Source: Actinomycetota bacterium
Lineage (GTDB): Bacteria; Actinomycetota; Acidimicrobiia; IMCC26256; VFJJ01
Reading direction: 5' to 3'
Assembly: GCA_009886115.1 (NCBI GenBank)
Contig: VFJJ01000111.1
Coordinates: 1-64,000 of the forward strand
DNA: 64,000 nt
Positions 36,352 through 45,956 of the stretch are shown here, one piece after another. Both the position numbers and the translations under genes were made by a program. Numbering within the stretch: position 1 is the first letter of the stretch; every line of letters starts with the position of its first letter. Under the pieces are notes generated by a model that saw only the letters and a list, made by a program, of their open reading frames with translations, made no database searches and had not been told where the DNA came from.

Positions 36352-36740
36352 GGGGCCGCCTCCTCGGTGTCGAGATCGACCACCACGGTGTCACCGTCGA
36401 GGCGCACCCGGTAGACGGGCACCGCCGTCGTGGCCGGCAGGGTCTGCGGCTCCCCGCTCAGCAACGAGAACGTGGAACCGTGCTTGGGGCATTCGATCTC
36501 GCATTCGTCCTCCCACACCGCGCCCTCCGACAGCGAGTAGTCGGCGTGCGAGCACTCGTCGCCGATGGCGTGCCAGTCATCGCCGATGTGCACGATGCAG
36601 ATGCGGTGACGACGCCCGGCGCCGTCGACCACGTCGAAGCGCCGGGCCGAACCGGCAGCCACCTCGCCCGTCGAGCACACCGCGAACGACGATGCCGATG
36701 GCGATGGCGATGCCGATGAGGATGGCGATGGCGCGGCCAT
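36348..36740 (-). CDS. Rieske 2Fe-2S ferredoxin-like protein (in suf operon)
   Basis: GDECSHADYSLSEGAVWEDECEIECPKHGSTFSL (CxH / CxxH); overlaps sufC2 and sufD. Confidence 0.9.
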   Translation of the reverse strand: MAAPSPSSSASPSPSASSFAVCSTGEVAAGSARRFDVVDGAGRRHRICIVHIGDDWHAIGDECSHADYSLSEGAVWEDECEIECPKHGSTFSLLSGEPQTLPATTAVPVYRVRLDGDTVVVDLDTEEAAP

Positions 36741-38038
36741 CAGGCCCTCCCCCCGAACTTGGCCGTGACGGCCGTCCGCAGAGGCTCGGCCAGCGACGCG
36801 AGGGGGAGCCGGGCCAGCACGTCCTCGAAGAACCCGAACACGATCAGCCGCTCGGCGTCGGCCGGGGCGATCCCCCGCGACTGGAGGTAGTAGAGCTGAT
36901 CCTCGTCGATGGGGCCGATCGCCGAGGCGTGCGAGCACTTCACGTCGTTGGCCTCGATCACCAGGTTCGGGATCGATTCCGCGCCACAGGGGGGCGGCGC
37001 CAACACCAGGTTGCGGTTGGTCTGGTTGGCCCGGGCCTTCTTGGCGTTCACGCGCATGTGGACGATCCCCGAGTACACCGACTTGGCCTGCTCGTCGACG
37101 GCGCCCTTGAACAGGAGATCGCTCGAGGTGTATGGCGCCTGATGGTCTTGCAGGGTGCGGAAGTCGAGCGTCTGGCTGCCGGTCCCGAAGTACACGGCGA
37201 GCAGATCGCTCGAAGCGCCCTGGCCGACGAGCACCGACTCCGAGCGCAACCGGGCGTAGTCGCCGCCGAGGGCCACGGCCGACGAGCGCAACGTCGCGTC
37301 ACGGCCGATCGTCGATCGCTGCAGGGCCACCTGCCAGGTACCGGGGCCGTGGGCCTGGAGCGCGACGTGGCTGAGCATCGCCCCGTCGCCGATCACGAAC
37401 TCGGTCACGGCGTCGGCGAGATGCACGATGCCGCTGGGCGATGCGTGGTACTCGGCGACCGTCGCCTGAGCCCGCTCGCCGAGGATCACGAGGGTGCGGG
37501 GGAACGACACCAGGCCGTCGCCCTCGCACCAGTGCGCCACCACGATGGGGCGCTCGACGACCACGCCCGCCGGCACGTGCACGTACGCCGCACCCGAGAG
37601 GAACCCGTCGTTGAGCTCGGTGAACCAGTCGGCCGACGATGATGCGGCAGTCCCGAGGCTCTCGCGCACGGGTCCGTCGGCCACCTCGAGGACGTCTCCC
37701 ACTGCGACACCCCGGGCAACGAGCTCGTCGTCGAGCTCGAGGTGCACCACCCGACCGTTGCGGACGACGATGAGGCCGGCCCGGTCGGGGATCGCCGCCG
37801 CTACCGCGGCCGCCGCGGGTGGGATGCCGGCCTCGCCGATGCCGTCGATCCACGCCGGCGTGAACCGGTCGAGGGCGAGCGACTCGATCCGGGAGTAGCG
37901 CCAGATCTCCTCGGACGAGGTGGGGGCCGTACCCGCGGCGAACCGCTCGACCGCGGCGATCCGACGCTCGGCGAGCCATGCCGGACCGTCGAGCCGGCGC
38001 GCCACGTCGGCGCCGAACGACAAGGTGGTGGTGCTCAT
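36740..38038 (-). CDS. sufD: Fe-S cluster assembly protein SufD
   Basis: TLVILGERAQATVAEYH..ALGGDYARLRSESVLVGQGASSDLLAVYFG..KCSHASAIGPIDEDQLYYLQSRGI. Confidence 0.94.
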   Translation of the reverse strand: MSTTTLSFGADVARRLDGPAWLAERRIAAVERFAAGTAPTSSEEIWRYSRIESLALDRFTPAWIDGIGEAGIPPAAAAVAAAIPDRAGLIVVRNGRVVHLELDDELVARGVAVGDVLEVADGPVRESLGTAASSSADWFTELNDGFLSGAAYVHVPAGVVVERPIVVAHWCEGDGLVSFPRTLVILGERAQATVAEYHASPSGIVHLADAVTEFVIGDGAMLSHVALQAHGPGTWQVALQRSTIGRDATLRSSAVALGGDYARLRSESVLVGQGASSDLLAVYFGTGSQTLDFRTLQDHQAPYTSSDLLFKGAVDEQAKSVYSGIVHMRVNAKKARANQTNRNLVLAPPPCGAESIPNLVIEANDVKCSHASAIGPIDEDQLYYLQSRGIAPADAERLIVFGFFEDVLARLPLASLAEPLRTAVTAKFGGRA

Positions 38039-38095
38039 GTTCCCCTCAGTGTGCGCGTGCTGCGACGGCGGAGACCCGACCGGCAGATGCCTTGA

Positions 38096-38131
38096 GCCGA
38101 CGGTGTCGTATCAGCCGACGGTGTCGTATCA
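38096..38131. repeat. 18-bp tandem duplication (2 copies)
   Basis: gccgacggtgtcgtatca x2, at the 3' end of sufB. Confidence 0.85.
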
Positions 38132-39526
38132 GCCGACAGAGCCTTCCATCTCCAGCTCGATCAACCGCGACAGCTCCACGGCGTACTCCATGGGCAGCGT
38201 CTTGGTGACCGGCTCGATGAACCCGTTGACGATCATGGCGACGGCCGCCTGCTCCGACAGCCCTCGACTCATCAGGTAGAAGAGCTGATCCTCGCCCACC
38301 TTCGACACCGAGGCCTCGTGCCCGACGTTGGCGTCGTGCTCGTTGATCTCCATGTAGGGGTACGTGTCGGACCGGCTGTGGTCGTCGAGGATGAGCGCGT
38401 CGCAGGTGACGCGGCTCTTGGCGTGGTGGGCGCCGGGCTCGACCCGGACGAGCCCGCGGTAGGTGGTGCGGCCGCCATCCTTGCTGATCGACTTGGAGTT
38501 GATGAGCGAGGTCGTCTCGGGGGCGGCGTGCACCATCTTGGCCCCGGCGTCCTGGTGCATCCCGGCGCCGGCGTAGGCGATCGAGAGCACCTCGCCGTGA
38601 GCCTTGGGTCCCATGAGCCACACGGCCGGGTACTTCATGGTGAGCTTGGAGCCGATGTTGCCGTCGATCCACTCGACGGTGGCCTCGGCGTCGGCTCGGG
38701 CCCGCTTGGTGACCAGGTTGTACACGTTCGGCGACCAGTTCTGGATGGTCGTGTAGCGGATGCGAGATCCTGGCAATGCCACCAGCTCGACGACCGCTGA
38801 ATGCAAGGCATCGGTCGTCCAGACCGGAGCCGAGCACCCTTCCACGTAGTGCACCGACGAGCCCTCGTCAGCGATGATGAGCGTCCGTTCGAACTGGCCG
38901 GCGTTCTCGGAGTTGATCCGGAAATATGCCTGCAATGGCATGTCGACGTGCACGCCCGGGGGCACATAGATGAACGACCCCCCCGACCACACGGCCGAGT
39001 TGAGGGCGGCGAACTTGTTGTCTCCAGGCGGGATGAGCGTACCCATGTACTTCTGCACGAGCTCCGGATGGTCGCGCACCGCGGAATCCATATCGGTGAA
39101 AAGAATCCCGAGACTCTCGAGATCTTCACGATTCCGGTGGTACACCACTTCGCTTTCGTACTGTGCAGTGACACCGGCGAGGAACTTGCGTTCTGCTTCG
39201 GGGATCCCGAGCTTCTCGTAGGTGTTCTTCACGTTGTCTGGGAGCATGTCCCAGTTGTTGACCTGGCCGTCGGTGGGCTTGATGTAGTAGTAGATGTCCT
39301 GGAAGTCGATGTCGGGCATGTTCTGCGCGAACCACGACAGCATGGGCTTGCGCTCGAAGGTCTTGAGCGACCGGAGCCGGAACTTCAGCATCCAGTCGGG
39401 CTCGCCCTTCATCTCCGACATCTCGCGCACGACCGCTTCGGAGAGCCCCTTCTTGGGCTTGAAGACGTAATTCTCCTCGTCGTGCCAACCGAGCTGGTAG
39501 CGGCCGAGGTCGATCGCCTGGGTCAT
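38129..39526 (-). CDS. sufB: Fe-S cluster assembly protein SufB
   Basis: [84 protein letters not shown]-type ending. Confidence 0.96.
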   Translation of the reverse strand: MTQAIDLGRYQLGWHDEENYVFKPKKGLSEAVVREMSEMKGEPDWMLKFRLRSLKTFERKPMLSWFAQNMPDIDFQDIYYYIKPTDGQVNNWDMLPDNVKNTYEKLGIPEAERKFLAGVTAQYESEVVYHRNREDLESLGILFTDMDSAVRDHPELVQKYMGTLIPPGDNKFAALNSAVWSGGSFIYVPPGVHVDMPLQAYFRINSENAGQFERTLIIADEGSSVHYVEGCSAPVWTTDALHSAVVELVALPGSRIRYTTIQNWSPNVYNLVTKRARADAEATVEWIDGNIGSKLTMKYPAVWLMGPKAHGEVLSIAYAGAGMHQDAGAKMVHAAPETTSLINSKSISKDGGRTTYRGLVRVEPGAHHAKSRVTCDALILDDHSRSDTYPYMEINEHDANVGHEASVSKVGEDQLFYLMSRGLSEQAAVAMIVNGFIEPVTKTLPMEYAVELSRLIELEMEGSVG

Positions 39527-39553
39527 GACGATGCTCCTGTGCTGGCGGACGGG

Positions 39554-39616
39554 ATTTCCACTACGCAGATAGTAACAACTCCATCGGCCGATTCCCACTA
39601 CGCCGGTAGGGGAAAT
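39554..39616. promoter_or_regulatory. Two tandem SUF operator-like palindromes upstream of sufB
   Basis: atttccactacgcagatagtaa (39554-39575) and attcccactacgccggtaggggaaat (39591-39616). Confidence 0.6.
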
Positions 39617-39708
39617 CCCGGAGCCCCCGAGAACGGACATGCCGGCTCTCGGCCCGCCCACCTGCGGGTATCCACCAACACCGCCGGCGACCGGCGTACT
39701 CTGCCGAC

Positions 39709-40296
39709 ATGCTCACCGAGAGGCGGCGACGGGTGCTCGAGGCCGTATCGCCTCGGCGCGGCGTCGCCCGCCGCCACGAGGCTCCGCCCTGGCACGAGCT
39801 CGTCGCCCCGCCCGACGCTGCTCCGCGCCGGCCCGGCCAACCGCTCGATGTCAAGCTGATCGGTCCGCCGTCAGACCCGTCCGACCGGTCCCGCCGGGCG
39901 AGCGGTCTCATCAGCGTGTATCGAGCCGAGGGCCACGAGGGTGCGACGGCCGCGGTCAGCGACTCGTTGCCCCGATTGGCGCCGACACCCGAGATACCGA
40001 AGCCGCTCCCGGCGAGCGTCCGGAACCTCGAGCGCTCCGTGGTGGCGTTGGGGATGCGCACCGAGGCCCTGGCCGTCAGCCTCGACCGGCTCGACGGTTA
40101 CCTCTCGAAGCTGCTCACCGACGTGATGGAAACCCGGAATCGACTGCGGGCCACCGCCACCTCGGCCGTGGTGAGCGAAGCCGAGCACCGCCTCCGCCGC
40201 CTCCACGGCCAGCTCCAGCGGGTCGACAACCATCTGCGCACCACGGATCTCGCCGACCCACACTCCGAAATGTGCGCGGAAATACTCACTGGGTGA
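39709..40296 (+). CDS. hypothetical protein
   Basis: [32 protein letters not shown]..; C-terminus EMCAEILTG* lies in a dispersed palindrome. Confidence 0.6.
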   Translation: MLTERRRRVLEAVSPRRGVARRHEAPPWHELVAPPDAAPRRPGQPLDVKLIGPPSDPSDRSRRASGLISVYRAEGHEGATAAVSDSLPRLAPTPEIPKPLPASVRNLERSVVALGMRTEALAVSLDRLDGYLSKLLTDVMETRNRLRATATSAVVSEAEHRLRRLHGQLQRVDNHLRTTDLADPHSEMCAEILTG

Positions 40297-40314
40297 GCGA
40301 TTCCGCGCACATTT
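40268..40314. repeat. Dispersed REP-like palindrome, copy 2
   Basis: aaatgtgcgcggaaatactcactgggtgagcgattccgcgcacattt. Confidence 0.9.
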
Positions 40315-40333
40315 GGGGTGGGGTCGCAGTCTC

Positions 40334-43300
40334 CTAGGCGCTGATCGTCGACGACGCCGTGGGCTGCGAGCTCGTGGTGGCTCCGCTGGTCGTGGTCGTT
40401 GCACCAGAGCGTGTGGTCGTGCTCGCCGAGCGCGTCGACGACGTGGCCGTCGACGACGTGGCCGATGTGCTCGTGGTGGCTCCGCTGGTCGTCGATGGCG
40501 TCGACGATGCCCCGCCGGAGCGGTTGAGCGCGTCGTTGACGTACGTCCTGGCGAGCTCGATCTGCTGCTGGTACGTGCCGAGATCGCCACCATCGAGTGC
40601 CGTCTGGGCAGCAGCGAAGGCGCCGTCGGCCAAGCGCAACAGCTCCTCCACGGTCTCGTCGCCCGTCGTGACCGGAGGCGGCGGCGGTGAACCGGGCGTC
40701 GGCGGGGGTGCGGGAGGACCGGGCGGCGCCGGGGCGGGCGGCGTCCCGTCAACCACAGGCACGTCGCACGTCTCGATCGAGGCGAACTCGGGGAAGCTCT
40801 TGAGCGCCTCGCACAGCGACGACTTCATCACTGCCCCGTCCTTGTAGAACACGGCAACGAATCGAAGGCCGGGGAACTGGGTCTGGCCTTCCGCCTTGAG
40901 GTACACGGGCCGGATGTACAGGATCGAATTCCCGACCGGCACGAGCTGGAGGTTACCCAACTCGACCGAGGAGCCGTTCCCTGCTTGGTTGAGCAAGGTC
41001 AACGTCTCGGAGATCGCTTCGGTGGTCAGGATCTCGTTGCTGGCCTGGGCGGGGCCGAAAACGCGCGGCGTCGCTGGCATCGTATAGGCGCTGATCTCGC
41101 CGTAGCGCTCAGGATCGGAGCGCGCCACCAAGAACGAGACCAGGTTCTGGATACCCCCGTCCTGAGAGACAGGAACAAGCGGCTGCATGATCACATACTG
41201 CTCATCCGGCTCCCCCGGGAGGCGCGTCAGCAGGTAGTACGGGTCCATCCGGTCGGCGGTATTGCTCTCGATCGAGATCGCCTGGCCACCGGCCGTCACC
41301 TCGGTCAGGGGAACGACCCCGCCACCTCCAACACTCCCGCGGAGCGGACCGGTGTCGGGGTCCTGCGCAATAGACCACTGGTCGGAACGGTTGTAGAAGC
41401 CTGCCGGGTCGGTGACGTGGTACGAGGCGAAGATCCCCGACTGCACGCGGAACAGGTCCTCAGGATAACGGAGGTGCTCATTGAGCCCGGCCGGCATCGA
41501 CTCCGGAGAGGTGAACAGGTCGGGGAAGGCATCACGCCAGGCCCGAATCACGGGGTCGCTCTCGTCTACCAAGTAGAACCGCATCGAGCCGTCGTACGAG
41601 TCGACGGTGATCTTCACCGAGTTGCGAACGTAGTTGAACCGTTGGCTGAGCCCGCTGCCGCTCGGCAATCCTCCTGGCACGACAGCCTGGGCGTACGGAT
41701 AGCTCTCAGTGGTCGTATAAGCATCGAGGACCCACACCACCCGGCCGCTCTCGATGATGACGGGGTAGGGGTCGGCGTCGAGCTCGAGGAAGGGTGCCAG
41801 ATCGCGTACCCGGTCGCGGATGTCTCGCTTGATGAGGATACGCGATTCGTCATCGAGGTCGCCCGACAGGAACAATCGGGCATCGAGGAACCGCAAAGCG
41901 AACGCTGTCCGCCGGAAGATGCTCGAGAGCTCGATCCCTCCGCTCCCGGCGTAAGCCGCGGACCCCGTGGCGGTGTCGAGCCCAGGGTCGAACTCGGGGA
42001 GCGCGGTGTTGACCACCGCGTAGTCGTCGAGACGTTCGCCGTAGTACAGGCCCTTCTGATCGAGGGTGATCTCCGGGACCGAGCTGGTCGGAGGCAGATC
42101 CTTGACGAGGAACTCCGGGAGACCACCGTCAGTGACTGCGTTCGCCGGGGCCAGCGCCACGCCTTGACCGTGCGTGTAGACGAGGTGCCTGTTGACCCAC
42201 GACTGGCTCGGAAGCCGATCGAGGTTGATCTCACGCGCAGCGAGGACGGTCTGGGTCAGCTTGCCGTTGATGACGTATCGGTCGACGTCGAGCTGGGAGA
42301 ACCGGTAGAACGCCTTGACCTGCTGGAGGTTCTGCCAGGTGGCGCCCACGAACTCGGGGTCCCAGAGGCGAGCGTTCTGAAGCGTGACGGAGTTCTCGTC
42401 GATGTCTGACGCGGTGAGATCGGCCGAGTAAGGGAACGGTTGCACGTCGATGTCGGCGATGTCGTACGCCGCGCGCGTCGCGTCGATGTTGTAGGCGATG
42501 TACTCGGCCTCACGAGCCTGTTCGCTGGGCTCGACCTTGAAGCGTTGGTAGAGCTGGGGGTAGACGGTGCCGACGGCCAACGAGACGAAGGCCCACAGGC
42601 CGACCGCGATCACGGGTAGAGCGAAGCCGCGCAGGCGGATGTTGACCAGGAACAAGATCACCGCGGCGATCGATATGACGATCAGCAGGCGCAGCGCCGG
42701 GAGCTGCGCGTTCACGTCGGTGGCGGTGGCCCCGTGCACCGCGCCCCGCGTCGAGGTGGTGAGGGCGAAGCGCTCCAGGTAGTACCCCCAGGCCCGCACC
42801 AGCGCGACGAGGGCGAGCAGCACCGACAGATGCACCTTCACCTGGGGGCTGACCCGTTGGAAGGGGCCCTGCACCCGGATGCCGCCGTTCAGGTAGTGAG
42901 CGACGGCCGTCACGATGAGGATGATGATCAGCGACGCGAAGGTCCAGTCGAACACGACCCGATAGAACGGCAGCTTGAAGACGTAGAAGCCGATGTCGCG
43001 GCCGAACTGCGGGTCGTTGACGCCGAAGTCGCCGCCGTGGCGAAAGAGCAGCCACTTCTCCCAGTGCCCGGTGACGCCCACGCCGGCGATGATCGCGAAC
43101 AGCGCCGACAGACCCAGCCGGAGCCGCCCGGCGTACGGTCCGATGAAGCGCCGGTACCGCTCGGTCACGTCTTCCTGGGCGGTGGGGAGGAACCTCGGTG
43201 CGATCCGATCGGCGATCACGAGGTTGCCGAACAACACAACGAAGAACGCGATCATGAAGATCGCAGCGGGAACGAGTCGGGCCTCGATCGACTGCCGCCA

Positions 43301-43468
43301 CACCGAGGTGAGCCCGACCTCGTCGAACCAGAGATAGTCGGTCCAGAAGCCGGCGATGCCCCGCAAGCTCAACAGCAGCACGATCAGGACGACGACGGCG
43401 ACGACGATCGCCACCCGCGACCTGGTGAAGCGCGGCTGACCCCGTTCGCGTGAGCTCGGTACCCTCAT
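40334..43468 (-). CDS. UPF0182 family multi-spanning membrane protein
   Basis: FWTDYLWFDEVGLTSVW..RYRRFIGPYAGRLRLGLS..YNIDATRAAYDI..VYTHGQGVALAPANAV; Thr/Ser-rich tail. Confidence 0.95.
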   Translation of the reverse strand: MRVPSSRERGQPRFTRSRVAIVVAVVVLIVLLLSLRGIAGFWTDYLWFDEVGLTSVWRQSIEARLVPAAIFMIAFFVVLFGNLVIADRIAPRFLPTAQEDVTERYRRFIGPYAGRLRLGLSALFAIIAGVGVTGHWEKWLLFRHGGDFGVNDPQFGRDIGFYVFKLPFYRVVFDWTFASLIIILIVTAVAHYLNGGIRVQGPFQRVSPQVKVHLSVLLALVALVRAWGYYLERFALTTSTRGAVHGATATDVNAQLPALRLLIVISIAAVILFLVNIRLRGFALPVIAVGLWAFVSLAVGTVYPQLYQRFKVEPSEQAREAEYIAYNIDATRAAYDIADIDVQPFPYSADLTASDIDENSVTLQNARLWDPEFVGATWQNLQQVKAFYRFSQLDVDRYVINGKLTQTVLAAREINLDRLPSQSWVNRHLVYTHGQGVALAPANAVTDGGLPEFLVKDLPPTSSVPEITLDQKGLYYGERLDDYAVVNTALPEFDPGLDTATGSAAYAGSGGIELSSIFRRTAFALRFLDARLFLSGDLDDESRILIKRDIRDRVRDLAPFLELDADPYPVIIESGRVVWVLDAYTTTESYPYAQAVVPGGLPSGSGLSQRFNYVRNSVKITVDSYDGSMRFYLVDESDPVIRAWRDAFPDLFTSPESMPAGLNEHLRYPEDLFRVQSGIFASYHVTDPAGFYNRSDQWSIAQDPDTGPLRGSVGGGGVVPLTEVTAGGQAISIESNTADRMDPYYLLTRLPGEPDEQYVIMQPLVPVSQDGGIQNLVSFLVARSDPERYGEISAYTMPATPRVFGPAQASNEILTTEAISETLTLLNQAGNGSSVELGNLQLVPVGNSILYIRPVYLKAEGQTQFPGLRFVAVFYKDGAVMKSSLCEALKSFPEFASIETCDVPVVDGTPPAPAPPGPPAPPPTPGSPPPPPVTTGDETVEELLRLADGAFAAAQTALDGGDLGTYQQQIELARTYVNDALNRSGGASSTPSTTSGATTSTSATSSTATSSTRSASTTTRSGATTTTSGATTSSQPTASSTISA

Positions 43469-43541
43469 CGAGCACCCATCGTAGAGCGCGATCGGGCGCG
43501 ATCCCGAGGCGGCGTCGGAGCGGCCCCCATCACCGCGACGA

Positions 43542-45794
43542 TCACGTCATCGACGCGCGACGGGATCCCACCCTGCGGGACACCTCGTCCGAGGAGCTCG
43601 CCGACCGGGCACCGACCACGAAGCACCGACATCCGGGGTGTGCCGGCGGAAAGGCCTGCCCGGTCGGGAACGGGCATCCCTTGGCGGTGGGCTCGAGCGC
43701 GTTGTCCTCGGCATCGGGGCAGGCGGCCGTCGGATCGACGACCCAGCGCAGCGCGGCGCCCTCGGGGACGGCGTCGTAGCCGCCACGGGCCCATGCGGCG
43801 ACGACCACATCGCGAGACGCGGCGTCGACGCGCTGGGTCTTGAGCTCCCGGTAGTGCGCGCCCAGCCGCTCGCCCACCTGCGACCAGTCGCCGGTGGTGG
43901 GCGCCAGCGCATCCGCGAGGCGCTCACGCAGCGGCAGCACCAGCTCGGACGCGAACGCTGCGGTGAGCTCTCGAGCGACGGCATGGGCATCGACGATCTG
44001 CGAGGCTTCCCCCCCGACCGTGGCGACCCCGGCGCTGTAGGCGTCCTGCACGATGTCGAGGGCCGCCGCCTGGAAGATCCCGAGATGGCGATCGAGCTCG
44101 GGAAGCAGCGTCAGCGCCGGACCGTGCTTCGACCGCCGCAACGCGTGCAACAACTCGTTCTGCTCATCCTGCAGCGAGCGCTTCACCCGCCGAACGAGCC
44201 CGATCACGAGCGGCTCGAGCGCCTCATCGCGCCGGGCCACGAGGACGGCGTCGAACGCGACGTCGACCGTGGTCGGACCGGCGTCGACCGGTGCCTCGGC
44301 GTCCAGGTCGATGGTCACCTCGACCGCCCCGTCGACCGACTGGGGAGCACTGCCGGCGGGCACCGGGGTCTGGTGGCCATCGGAGCTGGTCTGGACCCTG
44401 CTCTCGCGCAACCGCGAGAACAACACGTCGACGGGGTCGGGGATGGTCTCGACCTCGGAGTCGGCAGCCGCCTCGGCTGGCGGCGGCCCACCGGCGTCGA
44501 CCTCGACCTCGACCTCGACGTCGACCTCGACGTCGACCTCGACACCATCGTCCTGTCCCTCGAGCGACGCCGCGTCTTCCAGGGCCACCGCTTGCAGGGC
44601 CACCGCTTCCTGGGCCGTCGGCTCACTCGCCTGCGCGCCCACCTCGACGGACGCCACCTCGACCGGCGTCGGCGCCGCGACCTCGGGCTCGACCCCCGGG
44701 GCTGCTGCGAGCAGCGCCACGAGCGGGGCCAAGGGCTCGGGCTCGACCCCGGCGGCGAGCGCTGCGGCCCGGAGCTGGCCGTCGAAGGCCCTGGTGGGCG
44801 TCGGAGGATCGTCGGCCGCGACCACGGCGATCGGCTGCGTGTCCTCCAGGCCGACGGAACGGACCGGCGTTGTGGGGATCGGGGCCACGTGTCCCATCGC
44901 TGACGAACGGGAGTCGCCGGTGAGTGCCTCTGTCGCCTCGTCGAGGGTCAGCCGGACGATGCGGTAGGCATCGAGCAGCCGATCGCGTCCGGCTCGGAGC
45001 TCGTCGATACGGGCCGTGGCCGCGGCCTTGCGGCGAGCCAGGTCGGTGAGCATCCGCTCCCGGACGGCCTGCGCCTCGACGACCATCTCGCGGCCGGTCG
45101 TTCGAGCGCTCTCGATCTCCAGGACCGACCGCCGCTCGGCTTCGGCCATGAGCTCGCTCGTCCTGAGCTCGGCATCGGTGCGCACCCGTTCGGCGTGGTC
45201 GTCGGCGTCTCGTCGTTCTCGCCGCGCGTACTGGTCGGCCTCGTCCACGATCGCCTGGGCGCGGGCATCGGCCTCGGCGACGGTGTGCTCGAAGGTCGCC
45301 TCGGCCTCGGCCTTCAGGCCCGTGGCGCTCCGTTCGGCCTCGTCACGGATCTCGGCGGCGGCCCCCTCGGCCTGCGCGGTCTTGCGCTCGAGCACGGTGC
45401 GAGCGTCTTCGCGCAGACGCCGAGCCTCGTCCTGCGCCTCACGGACCAGCGCGCTGGCCCGCTCCTCGGCATTGCGCCTGATGTCGTCGGCGGCTTCCTG
45501 CGCCGCACGGAGCACCCGGGTGGTCTCGTCCCCGAGAGCCTGGAGGAGCTGCTCACCCGAGAGGGCAACCCGACCCGCGGCACCCCCGCCTTCGAGCGCA
45601 GCGATCTGGTCCCGGAGCTGGGGCTCGAGCCGTCGAGCCGCCACCAGCTCGGCTCCGACGACCCGGAGCCAATCGCGCACTTCCTGCTCGTCGAGTCCCT
45701 TGCGCGCCGTCGAGAACGAACGGCCGACGATGTCGTCGACCGAGATCTGCCCGGGCGACATCCCGTCTCGGTCAAGCCGGATGTTGGCAGGCAT
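43542..45794 (-). CDS. DivIVA-like coiled-coil protein with a C-terminal Cys/His motif domain
   Basis: ISVDDIVGRSFSTARKGLDEQEVRDWLRVVGAEL (DivIVA-like), long coiled coil, C-terminal LRWVVDPTAACPDAEDNALEPTAKGCPFPTGQAFPPAHPGCRCFVV. Confidence 0.8.
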   Translation of the reverse strand: MPANIRLDRDGMSPGQISVDDIVGRSFSTARKGLDEQEVRDWLRVVGAELVAARRLEPQLRDQIAALEGGGAAGRVALSGEQLLQALGDETTRVLRAAQEAADDIRRNAEERASALVREAQDEARRLREDARTVLERKTAQAEGAAAEIRDEAERSATGLKAEAEATFEHTVAEADARAQAIVDEADQYARRERRDADDHAERVRTDAELRTSELMAEAERRSVLEIESARTTGREMVVEAQAVRERMLTDLARRKAAATARIDELRAGRDRLLDAYRIVRLTLDEATEALTGDSRSSAMGHVAPIPTTPVRSVGLEDTQPIAVVAADDPPTPTRAFDGQLRAAALAAGVEPEPLAPLVALLAAAPGVEPEVAAPTPVEVASVEVGAQASEPTAQEAVALQAVALEDAASLEGQDDGVEVDVEVDVEVEVEVDAGGPPPAEAAADSEVETIPDPVDVLFSRLRESRVQTSSDGHQTPVPAGSAPQSVDGAVEVTIDLDAEAPVDAGPTTVDVAFDAVLVARRDEALEPLVIGLVRRVKRSLQDEQNELLHALRRSKHGPALTLLPELDRHLGIFQAAALDIVQDAYSAGVATVGGEASQIVDAHAVARELTAAFASELVLPLRERLADALAPTTGDWSQVGERLGAHYRELKTQRVDAASRDVVVAAWARGGYDAVPEGAALRWVVDPTAACPDAEDNALEPTAKGCPFPTGQAFPPAHPGCRCFVVGARSASSSDEVSRRVGSRRASMT
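44494..44543. repeat. 6/12-bp in-frame coding repeat (VEVD)n
   Basis: Encodes VEVDVEVDVEVEVEVD inside the DivIVA-like protein. Confidence 0.85.
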
Positions 45795-45956
45795 GGCGAT
45801 TCCCCTTGCGGAGTGTGCCGCGGCACGTGCCCCAGCAGGGGCGCGCGTCCGCGGAACCGAGTTCGGTCCCCATCCTCCGCCTTGGCCCAGACTCATGGTA
45901 CGACGATCGACCGGGGGAATGGCGGACACTTCGCCGATCTCGGCGTCAGCCCGTCA

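Noticed and set aside
38096-38131. 18-bp duplication at the 3' end of sufB as a regulatory element
   Set aside because: Only two copies, at a gene end; most simply a local slippage duplication.
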